A stretch of 42,778 bases of DNA from Sphingobium sp. 66-54 (GTDB taxonomy: Bacteria; Pseudomonadota; Alphaproteobacteria; Sphingomonadales; Sphingomonadaceae), in the NCBI GenBank assembly GCA_001899715.1, contig MKWI01000035.1:1-42778 (forward strand). Direction: 5' to 3'. This document shows positions 34,349 to 42,778 of this stretch, piece by piece (the first letter of the stretch is position 1; every line of letters begins with the position of its first letter). The notes under the pieces were generated by a model. That model was given only the letters and a program-made list of their open reading frames with translations, did no database searches and was not told the origin of the DNA. The position numbers and the translations under genes are program-made.

Positions 34349-35365
34349 ATGAGCAGGATGTTGAGGACCGTGATGGGCATGGCCGTGCTGGCGGCTGTGG
34401 CAGCTCTGACGGCCCCAGCGAGCGCGCAGACGCTCGCGGGGGAGAAAGCGGTCGCCATCCCCGCTATCGCCGGGGTCACGGCAACGGGTGCGCAATGGGA
34501 TCTCGCCTGGGCCGGCTTGATGACCGCGGACGGCATGGTCGGTACCGATGATGGCGGCCTGCTGTTCGCGCAGGAGCAGAGCAACAGCATCCGCAAGCTG
34601 ACGGCGGACGGGCAGGAGCAGATCTACCTCTCCGGCGTGGCTGGCGCGGGCGCGGTGTCGATCGACGCCAAGGGGCGACTGTTCACGGTCGAGCGGACCT
34701 GCACCGATCCGGGCCTGAACATGCCCTCCTGCGCGGAACTGACCCGCGTCGTCCAGCTCGCGCCCGAACGCCGCCTGCTCGCCAACAGCTTCGCGGACGG
34801 GCGGACGCTCGGCCGGCTGAACGATGTGATGGCCGATGGCCTTGGCGGCGCCTATTTCACCGTGGGCGGCGTCTATCGGGCGAGCGCGGACGGCAAGGTG
34901 AGCGTGGTGGCCGAGGGCGACGGCATCTTCACCAACGGCCTCGTGCTCAGCCCGGACGGCAAGACGCTTTACGTCACCAACCGCACGACGATCATGGCGT
35001 TCGACGTGCGCGGCGACGGCTCGACCGCCAACCGCCGTGATTTCGCCTCGCTCGACAAGGAAGAAGGCGGCTTCGGCGGCGACGGCATGGCGGTGGACAA
35101 TCAGGGCCGGCTTTACGTAACGGCTGCTGCCGGCATCTATGTGTTCGACAAAGGCGGGGCGCAACTCGGCATTATCCCGACGCCGCGCCCGGCGATCACC
35201 CTCGCCTTCTCCGGCCCCGGCAAGCAGACGCTCTATGTGGGCACGATGGGTGCGGTAGGGCCGGACGGCAAGGCGTGGACGACGCCCAAGGGCGTACGCA
35301 ACGTTGCGATGACCATCTACCGGATGAAGACCCTCGCCACCGGCTTCAAGGGCCGGCCGAAATAA
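34349..35365 (+). CDS. SMP-30/gluconolactonase-like beta-propeller, secreted
   Basis: A 338-residue protein from the ATG at 34349, which has a strong ribosome site (GAGGAGG); the frame to 34274 is a read-back into the previous gene. There is a signal peptide (MSRMLRTVMGMAVLAAVAALTAPASA). The rest is an SGL/SMP-30-like propeller: GLLFAQEQSNSIRKL, LNDVMADGLGGAYFT, GIFTNGLVLSPDGKTLYVTN, GGDGMAVDNQGRLYVTAA. The Asn and Asp residues in LNDV, TNGL and GDGMAVD are the usual metal ligands. It could be a periplasmic lactonase; the substrate is unknown. It is the last gene of the secreted trio. Confidence 0.85.
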   Translation: MSRMLRTVMGMAVLAAVAALTAPASAQTLAGEKAVAIPAIAGVTATGAQWDLAWAGLMTADGMVGTDDGGLLFAQEQSNSIRKLTADGQEQIYLSGVAGAGAVSIDAKGRLFTVERTCTDPGLNMPSCAELTRVVQLAPERRLLANSFADGRTLGRLNDVMADGLGGAYFTVGGVYRASADGKVSVVAEGDGIFTNGLVLSPDGKTLYVTNRTTIMAFDVRGDGSTANRRDFASLDKEEGGFGGDGMAVDNQGRLYVTAAAGIYVFDKGGAQLGIIPTPRPAITLAFSGPGKQTLYVGTMGAVGPDGKAWTTPKGVRNVAMTIYRMKTLATGFKGRPK

Positions 35366-35665
35366 TCGCCTCGCGTCGAGGATCAGGCGCGGCGTAAGTG
35401 GGCGTCCGCGGTCATCGCCACCGTCCGGTTGCCGTCATGCGGAGATAACCCGAAAGCCCGCCTTTTTATCCGTCGGTAAACGGCGCATCCCGCGTCAGCG
35501 CAAGGCAGCACCGATCAGACGTCCACTCTCGATCGCCAGACGTTCGCCCACCGGCGCGCACGGTCCGAGCGGCGCAACCGGGGCGGACCTGAAGCCATAA
35601 GAGGCTCGGTTGTAATCGGCACGGAACGGCCATCCCGATGGACGTTGTTCGCAGCCAATCTACCG
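35366..35665. other. Intergenic stretch without a convincing gene
   Basis: The space between the propeller gene and pdhB, which converge, has no reading frame with protein-like composition; the leftward frame starting at 35864 is a shadow of pdhB rich in Arg, Ser and Trp. Near 35450-35475 there is a CCCGAAAGCCCGCCTTTTT run that ends in T's but forms no good stem. I see nothing else here. Confidence 0.5.
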
Positions 35666-35692
35666 AAAAGGCCGCCCGCAACCGGGGCGGTC
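35666..35692 (-). terminator. Rho-independent terminator of pdhA-pdhB
   Basis: Read leftward, GACCGCCCCGG, a short loop, and CGGGCGGCC form a strong GC stem ending in TTTT. It begins about 9 bases after the pdhB stop, as expected for an intrinsic terminator. Confidence 0.8.
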
Positions 35693-35700
35693 TTCCCCTG

Positions 35701-37101
35701 TCACCGATAGCAAACCTTCTTCGCCGCCGCGACCACCCGCGCTGCGTCGACCAGCGCAGCCTTCTCCAGATTGGCGGCGTAGGGCAGCGGCACGTCTTCG
35801 TTAGTGACGCGCAGCACCGGCGCGTCGAGGTCATCGAAGCCTTGCTCCATGCAGACCGCCGCAATCTCGCTAGCGATCGAGCAGACCGGCCAGCCTTCCT
35901 CGACCACGACGAGGCGGTTGGTCTTGGCGAGGCTGTCGAGCACGGTGCGCGTGTCGAGCGGGCGGAGCGTGCGCAGGTCGATCACCTCCGCGTCGATGCC
36001 CTCGCCGGCCAGCGCCTCTGCTGCCTCCAGGGCGACGCCGACGCCGATCGAGTAGCTGACCACCGTCACGTCCTTGCCCGGCCGCACGATCCGCGCCTTG
36101 CCAATCGGCAGCACATAGTCGTCGATCTGCGGCACTTCGAAGCTGCGGCCGTAGACCAGCTCGTTCTCCAGGAACACGACCGGATCGGTGCTCCGGATTG
36201 CCGCCTTGAGCAGCCCCTTGCAGTCCGCCGCATCATAAGGCGCGATGACGATAAGGCCGGGCACAGCCGCATACCAGGGGCCATAATTCTGGCTATGCTG
36301 CGCGGCGACACGGCTGGCCGCGCCGTTAGGACCGCGAAACACGATCGGGCAGCGCATCTGGCCGCCAGACATATAGTTGGTCTTGGCCGCCGAGTTGATG
36401 ATCTGGTCCATCGCCTGCATGGCGAAGTTGAAGGTCATGAACTCGACCACCGGCCTGAGACCGCCCATCGCCGCGCCGGCGCCCAGGCCGGCAAAGGCGT
36501 GCTCGGTGATCGGCGTGTCGATCACCCGGCGTTCGCCGAATTCCTCCAGCAGCCCCTGCGTCACCTTGTAGGCGCCCTGATATTCGGCGACTTCCTCGCC
36601 CATCAGGAACACATCGGGGTCGCGCCGCATCTCCTCGGCCATGGCGTCGCGCAACGCCTCGCGTACCGTCATCTTCTGCATCGGCGTGCCGGCCGGAATC
36701 GCCGGATCGGCCGCCGGCGCGGTGCGCCCGCCGGCAAGGTTGCCGGTACCGGTCTCCGCCTTCGTCGCGCCGGACGATTCGGCCACCGGCTGCGGCTGCG
36801 CGGGGGCTTCCGCCTTGGGCGCCTCGGCCTGCTGCGGGGTGGCGGCGGGCGTCTCTTCGCCCTCGCCCGCCAACACGGCGATGACGGTGCCGACCTTCAC
36901 ATTGTCGGTCCCTTCCGGCACCAGGATCTTCTCGATCGTCCCCTCGTCGACCGCCTCGAACTCCATGGTCGCCTTGTCGGTCTCGATCTCGGCCATGATG
37001 TCGCCGGATTTGACCGTATCGCCTTCCTTGACGAGCCACTTGGCCAGCGTGCCCTCTTCCATGGTCGGCGAGAGGGCGGGCATCTTGATTTCCAGGCCCA
37101 T
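35701..37101 (-). CDS. pdhB: Pyruvate dehydrogenase E1 beta subunit with N-terminal lipoyl domain
   Basis: A 466-residue subunit. Residues 1-80 form a lipoyl domain with the modified lysine at K43 ([13 protein letters not shown]). A Pro/Ala-rich linker covers about 80-140. The transketolase-like E1 beta domain follows ([49 protein letters not shown], and a C-terminal [20 protein letters not shown]). The extra lipoyl domain on E1 beta is known from alphaproteobacteria. Translation starts at the ATG at 37101, overlapping the pdhA stop by one base (TGATG). A terminator follows. It acts in the cytoplasmic complex that turns pyruvate into acetyl-CoA. Confidence 0.96.
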   Translation of the reverse strand: MGLEIKMPALSPTMEEGTLAKWLVKEGDTVKSGDIMAEIETDKATMEFEAVDEGTIEKILVPEGTDNVKVGTVIAVLAGEGEETPAATPQQAEAPKAEAPAQPQPVAESSGATKAETGTGNLAGGRTAPAADPAIPAGTPMQKMTVREALRDAMAEEMRRDPDVFLMGEEVAEYQGAYKVTQGLLEEFGERRVIDTPITEHAFAGLGAGAAMGGLRPVVEFMTFNFAMQAMDQIINSAAKTNYMSGGQMRCPIVFRGPNGAASRVAAQHSQNYGPWYAAVPGLIVIAPYDAADCKGLLKAAIRSTDPVVFLENELVYGRSFEVPQIDDYVLPIGKARIVRPGKDVTVVSYSIGVGVALEAAEALAGEGIDAEVIDLRTLRPLDTRTVLDSLAKTNRLVVVEEGWPVCSIASEIAAVCMEQGFDDLDAPVLRVTNEDVPLPYAANLEKAALVDAARVVAAAKKVCYR

Positions 37102-38174
37102 CAATATTGCTCCACCAGAACGTCGGTATAGAGTTCGCCCGGCGCCGGCTCGGGCGAGCTTTCGGCGAAATCGGCCGCTTCGCTCACGATCTTGCGGATC
37201 TTGGTGTCGAGCGCCTTCAACTCATCCTCCGCTACACCGTTTTCGAGCAGCACCTTCTTGAGGCCCTCGATCGGATCGGACGTCTCGCGCACATGCTGCA
37301 CTTCCTCGCGCGGACGGTATTTGGCCGGATCGGACATGGAGTGGCCGCGGTAGCGGTAGGTCTTCATCTCCAGAATGATCGGCCCCTTGCCGGCACGCAC
37401 ATACTCCAGCGCCGTCTCGGTGGCGCCGCGCACCGCCAGCACGTCCATGCCGTCAACCTGGATGCCGGGAACGCGGAAGCTCTCGCCGCGCCGATAGAGC
37501 TGATCCTCGGCGGAGGAACGGCCGATAGACGTGCCCATGGCATATTGGTTATTCTCGATCACGTAGATGATCGGCAGCTTCCACAACTCAGCCATGTTGA
37601 AGCTCTCGTAGACCTGCCCTTGATTGGCCGCGCCGTCGCCGAAATAGGCGACGCACACGCCGCCGTCTTCCTTATATTTGTGGCTGAAGGCGAGGCCGGT
37701 GCCGAGGCTGACTTGCGCGCCGACGATGCCGTGGCCGCCGTAGAATTTATGCTCCACGCTGAACATGTGCATCGAGCCGCCCTTGCCGCGCGAAATGCCG
37801 GCTTCGCGGCCGGTCAGCTCGGCCATGATGAGCTTGGGGTCGATCCCGTAAGCGAGCATGTGGCCATGGTCGCGATAGCCGGTGATGACACTGTCCAGCC
37901 CTTTGGCCAGCGCGGACTGGATGCCGACCGCCACCGCTTCCTGGCCGATATAGAGATGGCAGAAACCGCCGATCAGGCCCAGACCGTAAAGCTGCCCGGC
38001 GCGCTCCTCGAAGCGGCGGATGAGCAGCATCTCGCGGTAGAATTCGAGCATCTCCTCCTTGCTCGCCGCATAAGGCTGCGGTTCGCCCGGACGCTCGCGA
38101 TTATGATCGGGGCCTGCTGGAACGGAGGGCGCTGAAGCGGCCTTTCGCGACCGGCTTGAGGGTGACTTCGCCAA
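37101..38174 (-). CDS. pdhA: Pyruvate dehydrogenase E1 alpha subunit
   Basis: A 357-residue thiamine-diphosphate enzyme subunit. It has the ThDP-binding motif beginning GDGAANQGQ and ending near [12 protein letters not shown], the E1 alpha landmarks [27 protein letters not shown] and the phosphorylation-loop-like [15 protein letters not shown]. The start is a TTG at 38174 with AAAGGA upstream; it yields [11 protein letters not shown], an N-terminus usual in sphingomonads, and no better ATG is present. It is cotranscribed and translationally coupled with pdhB. Confidence 0.95.
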   Translation of the reverse strand: MAKSPSSRSRKAASAPSVPAGPDHNRERPGEPQPYAASKEEMLEFYREMLLIRRFEERAGQLYGLGLIGGFCHLYIGQEAVAVGIQSALAKGLDSVITGYRDHGHMLAYGIDPKLIMAELTGREAGISRGKGGSMHMFSVEHKFYGGHGIVGAQVSLGTGLAFSHKYKEDGGVCVAYFGDGAANQGQVYESFNMAELWKLPIIYVIENNQYAMGTSIGRSSAEDQLYRRGESFRVPGIQVDGMDVLAVRGATETALEYVRAGKGPIILEMKTYRYRGHSMSDPAKYRPREEVQHVRETSDPIEGLKKVLLENGVAEDELKALDTKIRKIVSEAADFAESSPEPAPGELYTDVLVEQY

Positions 38175-38301
38175 TGACCTGGGTCCTTTTCGCGAGGGGA
38201 TATCTCGTTGCTATAGCCTCGCCCCGCGCGGAAGCAATGTCCAGATGGGTTAAATGCGTCGCCAAGCGTGGCTAAAAACCGCCCGCCGCGCGGACCCGCT
38301 C

Positions 38302-38613
38302 TCACTTGAGCGGGACGATGACCTCATCAGGATGGGTCACGCCCAGTTCCTTGCGGACCAACTCGTCCGCCATGTCCGGATCGACCCGGTGCGGATCGAC
38401 CAGCCGCACACGGTTTTCCAGCGTCGCCTTGCGGGCCTTGAGCATCTTCAGTTCCGCCTCGCGCTGCTTGACCTGCCGGCTGTAATCGCCCCATGCGAGG
38501 ATGCCGTTGGGACCGACGATCGCATAAGCGATAAAGGCGAGCAGCAGCACGATGGCGATCGCCGGCATCATCGCCGACCCCAGCAAAAGCCTCAATTTCG
38601 CCAGTTGCGCCAT
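38302..38613 (-). CDS. ftsB: FtsB/DivIC-like septum formation protein
   Basis: A 103-residue bitopic membrane protein. One membrane helix (about residues 14-33, AMMPAIAIVLLLAFIAYAIV) is followed by GPNGILAWGDY and a coiled coil (about 44-70, RQVKQREAELKMLKARKATL), then DPDMADELVRKELGVTHPDEVIV. This is the FtsB/DivIC pattern, and the place between eno and pdhA is the normal one in sphingomonads. It links FtsL and FtsQ in the divisome. The leftward order is eno, ftsB, pdhA, pdhB, with gaps of about 130 bases. Confidence 0.9.
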   Translation of the reverse strand: MAQLAKLRLLLGSAMMPAIAIVLLLAFIAYAIVGPNGILAWGDYSRQVKQREAELKMLKARKATLENRVRLVDPHRVDPDMADELVRKELGVTHPDEVIVPLK

Positions 38614-38741
38614 AGCCCCTTGGAATCACGGCCGCGCGCCCAATGCAAGCGCTATGTTACCGACCCGTACAAATTGCGCCGAACGGATGGAAAAGCGGCC
38701 GTTGAGCGGCTATCCGCTCGCCTCCGTGCTCTGCCCGTCTC

Positions 38742-40070
<1,329 letters not shown>

Positions 40071-40211
40071 TTAACCACGGCGCCGCGCTAAGGCAATGGC
40101 GCGTGGACGCGGCGCCACAGCGGTGGGAACAAACGCCATTCAGGTCTGTTAAAGGGGAGCAGCCTTGCTATATCCGAGCGAGGGGCACTTCGATGCCGGA
40201 AAGGAACGATC

Positions 40212-40745
40212 ATGTCTGACACGAGCAGCACCGCAACGCCCAGGCGCAAGCGCGCCGCCAGCTCCACCGCCAAGACGGCAAAGACGACCAAGGCAACGGC
40301 ACGGCCGGCTGCCAAGGCGCCCTCGAAGGCGAGTCCGCGCGCCAGCACCGCCAAGAAAGCGGCAACGGCCAGCACGGGAGCAGGTGCGAACTGGCGCGAT
40401 CAGGCAAGCGATTATGCCGAGCAGGCCAAGGCCACCGCGCGCAGCGCTGCGACGACCGCCAAGAACACCACCGGTGAGGCGCTACATGGTCTCTCGAAGC
40501 TGATCGCCGACACAGCCGAGACCGTCGACGCCAAGCTCGGCCCGCAATATGGCGACTATGCTCGTAAGGCAGCGGAGACGGTGGCCGGCGCCGCAAAATC
40601 GCTCGACGATAAGGATATCGACCAGCTCACCAACGAGGCGCGCGACTTCGTCCGCAAGAGCCCGGCGGTGGCGATCGGCGCGGCAGCGGTCGTCGGCTTC
40701 GTGCTGATGCGGATGATGCGCGGCAGCTCCTCGGACGACGCATAA
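40212..40745 (+). CDS. Lys/Ala-rich, C-terminally anchored protein (YqjD/ElaB-like)
   Basis: A 177-residue protein. Residues 1-60 are almost only A, K, T, S, R and P, like a histone H1 tail. Residues 60-140 are helical (ASDYAEQAKATARSAATTAK and similar). The C-terminus is a tail anchor: ARDFVRKSPAVAIGAAAVVG and onward. The layout of a basic helical body plus a terminal membrane segment after an R-x-x-P turn matches DUF883/YqjD-like proteins, which in E. coli tether ribosomes to the inner membrane. Similarity is by layout, not by strict identity. A ribosome site (GGAAAGGA) precedes the ATG. It is first of four close genes. Confidence 0.7.
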   Translation: MSDTSSTATPRRKRAASSTAKTAKTTKATARPAAKAPSKASPRASTAKKAATASTGAGANWRDQASDYAEQAKATARSAATTAKNTTGEALHGLSKLIADTAETVDAKLGPQYGDYARKAAETVAGAAKSLDDKDIDQLTNEARDFVRKSPAVAIGAAAVVGFVLMRMMRGSSSDDA

Positions 40746-40776
40746 GGCTCGGCTGGCGACCGGGCAACGCGGGCAG

Positions 40777-41157
40777 ATGAGCATCCCCCAGGCGGATCAG
40801 GACGAGCAGGCGAAAGCAGCGCCGCCCCCCGACGACAGTTCCGTGCGGGCAAGCGTCGCGCGGCTGGTCGCCTCCGGCAAGGAGCTGGCCGAGGCCGAAT
40901 TGGAATGGGCCAAGGTCAAGGGCGCCGTGCTGGCGGACGGCCTGCGCAAATGGCTGGTGATGGCGGCACTTGCGCTCGTCTTCCTGGTCATGGGCGTCAC
41001 CATCCTGATCGTCTCGGCCATCATCGCGCTGGTGCCGCTGGTCGGCTTGCTGGCGGCAAGCCTGATCGTCGCTGGTATCTCCATCGTCGCTGCGATCATC
41101 TGTGCGCTGGTGGCGCGGCGTATCTTCACTGAGCTGTTTTCTGGAGACACGCCATGA
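40777..41157 (+). CDS. YqjE-like membrane protein (holin 3_6 / DUF1469 family)
   Basis: A 126-residue protein with a soluble N-terminus, an amphipathic LVASGKELAEAELEWAKVKG segment and two strong membrane helices (about residues 65-87, LVMAALALVFLVMGVTILIV, and 92-116, LVGLLAASLIVAGISIVAAI). This is the Phage_holin_3_6 family, to which E. coli YqjE belongs; despite the name it is usually chromosomal and not linked to lysis. There is no phage gene nearby. Its stop overlaps the next start (ATGA). Confidence 0.8.
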   Translation: MSIPQADQDEQAKAAPPPDDSSVRASVARLVASGKELAEAELEWAKVKGAVLADGLRKWLVMAALALVFLVMGVTILIVSAIIALVPLVGLLAASLIVAGISIVAAIICALVARRIFTELFSGDTP

Positions 41158-41489
41158 GCTCCGCCGATCCGCGCCGGCGCCTGGCCGAGACGCGCGCGCG
41201 GGCGGATCTCGCCCGGCGGCGGTTCGCCACGGCGTTGCAAAACACCCGCCGCCGCGTCGCGCCCGAGCGGCTCAAGGAAGATGCGCTGCTCGCCGTCAGC
41301 GATAAGGTGGACGAGGCGAAGCAGACCGTGCGCAAATCGGTGCGCCGCCATCCGCTGCTCGCTGTCTCGGCTGTGGTAGGTGGCGTGGCGATCATAGTCT
41401 GGTCGCCGGCGCGCCAACTCGCTCTGTTTAGCGCCCGAGCCTCGCAGATCATCTGGATGAACAGGGCGCTCTGGAGAACAAGGAAATGA
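41154..41489 (+). CDS. Small basic protein, YqjK/DUF3618-like
   Basis: A 111-residue, Arg-rich protein. The start RRRLAETRARADLARRRFATAL is a basic helix like that of DUF3618 proteins. In the middle, RKSVRRHPLLAVSAVVGGVA is a basic-Pro turn leading into one membrane helix, and the C-terminus WMNRALWRTRK is amphipathic. It overlaps both neighbours by 4 bases, so the three frames are translated as a unit. In E. coli the gene after yqjE is the small yqjK; position and character agree, but the sequence match is weak. Confidence 0.6.
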   Translation: MSSADPRRRLAETRARADLARRRFATALQNTRRRVAPERLKEDALLAVSDKVDEAKQTVRKSVRRHPLLAVSAVVGGVAIIVWSPARQLALFSARASQIIWMNRALWRTRK

Positions 41490-41992
41490 CCGAGCGGACC
41501 TCCGCCGCACGCAAGCGTCCGAACAAGCCAGCCGTCACGATCCGTGCCCGCGTTGGTATCGACGAAGCGCGCAAGACCGCCGGCAAGGCCCTCGCAACCA
41601 CCCGCCGTAAGGGGGAAGCGCTGATCGACGACACGCGCGAGAAGAGCTTCCGCGCGGCGGCCGAAACCAACCGTCTGTTCTACGAGCATCCCGTCACCGC
41701 CGTGGCGGCCGCAGCCGCAGCCGGCGCGATCCTCGGCATCTTCCTGCCGCGTATCGCTCTCGCCGGCAAGGCAAGCCGTATCGCCGCGCAAGCCGCCAAG
41801 CTCGCCATCGCCAGCGAGACCGCGCAGGCGGTCCTGCTCGGCCTGAAGGATGCGCGCAATTCGGCTGTGAAGAAAGCGGCGGGCAAGGCCGCCAGCACGG
41901 TAGGCACCCGTATCGGCACTCGGCGGCGCCAGCTCGACCCAGTCGACGATCCATCCGTTCTGAATGACGCTGAGACACCCCAGCGGGACTAG
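41486..41992 (+). CDS. Basic Ala/Lys-rich protein with DUF883-like membrane segment
   Basis: A 168-residue protein. The first 70 residues are basic and helical (KTAGKALATTRRKGEALIDD). At about residues 69-95, FYEHPVTAVAAAAAAGAILG has the E-H-P turn and glycine-rich helix typical of the C-terminal anchor in ElaB/YqjD (DUF883), but here about 75 more basic helical residues follow. The last 20 residues are acidic. It overlaps the previous gene by 4 bases and ends the coupled run. It is not identified; a second YqjD-like membrane tether is the best guess. Confidence 0.6.
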   Translation: MTERTSAARKRPNKPAVTIRARVGIDEARKTAGKALATTRRKGEALIDDTREKSFRAAAETNRLFYEHPVTAVAAAAAAGAILGIFLPRIALAGKASRIAAQAAKLAIASETAQAVLLGLKDARNSAVKKAAGKAASTVGTRIGTRRRQLDPVDDPSVLNDAETPQRD

Positions 41993-42176
41993 CCCGCGTC
42001 AACGCGCAACGGGGTCGCCCCTCTCGCAGCTTGGCATCGGCCTGCGGCACTGCTACAGCGCGCCCGGTTTGAGCGAAACGAGAGCCGCGGTTTAAGGGCC
42101 CGTTTCGCAGCGCCTTCCGGGCTAGCTGGTTGACTCTGTCCAGCCGGAACCGCGATGGCGCGCAGCATCACCAATC

Positions 42177-42425
42177 ATGGAGAAACCGTTGAGTTTATTG
42201 CACCTCGTGATGGGCGGACGCGTCAAGGATCCGCAGAAGCTGGTTTTCGACGATCTCGGCACCGTCGATCTGGTCGGCGTGTTCCCCGATTATGCCAGCG
42301 CGGAGGCCGCCTGGCGCGCCGCCGCACAGCGCACCGTGGACGACGCCGAAATGCGCTATGTGATCGTCCATCTCCACCGTCTGCTCGACCCGGCGGGCGA
42401 AGCCGTGGATCCGCAGGTCGACTGA
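42177..42425 (+). CDS. DUF4170 family protein
   Basis: An 82-residue protein that matches DUF4170 over its whole length: LLHLVMGGRVKDPQKLVFDD, LVGVFPDYASAEAAWRAAAQ, then MRYVIVHLHRLLDP. The family is common in alphaproteobacteria and has no known activity; it is soluble and has no signal. It stands alone, 184 bases after the YqjD-like cluster. Confidence 0.88.
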   Translation: MEKPLSLLHLVMGGRVKDPQKLVFDDLGTVDLVGVFPDYASAEAAWRAAAQRTVDDAEMRYVIVHLHRLLDPAGEAVDPQVD

Positions 42426-42778
42426 GATATGACCGGCCGGCATGTACCGGCCGCGCGGCATCGACGATCCCGTGCCACGGAGCTGGAAAGCAGCATTACC
42501 CTACTAAATAGCTGCGTTCGCCCAGGGCTCAGTGGTAGCTCTCTGCCCTGGGCTGCTGCTTTCGCAAGGGCGACATGGCTCCGATTAATCGGCACGCTCC
42601 AAGAGAACCGCGCCTTCCCATCATCTCGTTCGGGTGGCCTAGTCGAGATACGTTGAGCACCAACCCGGCGTGTCTCAAACAGGATGCGAGGTCCCAAACG
42701 GCCCCGCGGTGTCCTAGGCCGTAAACTCATAAACTGACTTGCGCGGCGCGGGCGCGGTTGATTCAAGGCTTCGGGAAG
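42426..42778. other. Right end of the window, no convincing gene
   Basis: Frames in this stretch do not look like protein. It contains a perfect 9-bp inverted repeat, GCCCAGGGC (42520-42528) and GCCCTGGGC (42545-42553), separated by 16 bases and without a T-tract. The last 70 bases (from GGCCGTAAACTCATAAACTG) remind me of the start of alphaproteobacterial insertion sequences, but no transposase reading is inside the window. Confidence 0.4.

Noticed and set aside
35638..37131. A 497-residue rightward open frame, longer than pdhB itself
   Set aside because: It is the reverse-strand shadow of pdhB. Its product is a His/Arg/Gly-rich mix with no known motif, while pdhB is certain.
37107..38135. 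A 342-residue rightward open frame opposite pdhA
   Set aside because: Shadow of a high-GC gene; the pdhA motifs on the other strand are clear.
40777..41157. Phage holin or prophage remnant, from the family name
   Set aside because: The YqjE/holin 3_6 family is mostly chromosomal, the neighbours resemble the yqj cluster, and there is no lysis or phage gene nearby.
42516..42600. A tRNA-like look (GGGCTCAGTGGTAG then CTGCTTTCGCA)
   Set aside because: The acceptor strands do not pair, the T-arm lacks TTCGA with a proper stem, and the D-arm bases instead pair in the 9-bp inverted repeat.

Overview
The window looks like a piece of a sphingomonad chromosome (Alphaproteobacteria, Sphingomonadales). 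The clues are high-GC coding, a pyruvate dehydrogenase E1 beta subunit carrying its own lipoyl domain, the run pdhB-pdhA-ftsB-eno, a family-5 uracil-DNA glycosylase, DUF6152 and DUF4170 proteins, and tRNA-Pro and tRNA-Lys sequences of alphaproteobacterial type. The assignment rests on recognising families and gene order, not on a database search.

Region 1 (1-2505) is the right end of an integrated element: the tail of an ArdC-like antirestriction gene, a RelE/HigB-type toxin with its HTH antitoxin, a tyrosine recombinase, and then a 45-nt 3' piece of tRNA-Pro(GGG) that marks the attachment site. The 5' half of that tRNA is absent here. The intact tRNA should lie at the far left end of the element, outside the window. 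A lipoprotein M28 peptidase follows at 2688-4427.

Region 2 (4591-27321) is an ABC-transporter-dependent (group 2, Kps-type) capsule locus. All eight conserved functions are present but rearranged. kpsF, kpsU, an alpha/beta hydrolase, a short kpsC and kpsS run rightward. kpsD and a GT4 enzyme run leftward, as do three further glycosyltransferase genes. A 905-residue glycosyltransferase with five 38-residue repeats runs rightward. kpsE-kpsM-kpsT, a 1471-residue HAD/GT-B/GT-A fusion and a methyltransferase run leftward. KpsF and KpsU should supply activated Kdo, KpsC and KpsS build the Kdo linker on the lipid, the glycosyltransferases make an unknown polymer, and KpsM/T/E/D export it. No sugar-nucleotide pathway genes are in the window.

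Region 3 (27605-38613) is mostly housekeeping: aguA and aguB (agmatine to putrescine), a small monooxygenase, a glycine-zipper protein, udgB, folK, tRNA-Lys(UUU), a quinone-reductase-like enzyme, a secreted trio (DUF6152 protein, a 264-residue protein, an SMP-30-like propeller), pdhA-pdhB and ftsB.

Region 4 (38742-42778) holds enolase, then a four-gene run of small basic or membrane proteins resembling the enterobacterial yqjD-yqjE-yqjK cluster, a DUF4170 gene, and about 350 bases with no convincing gene.
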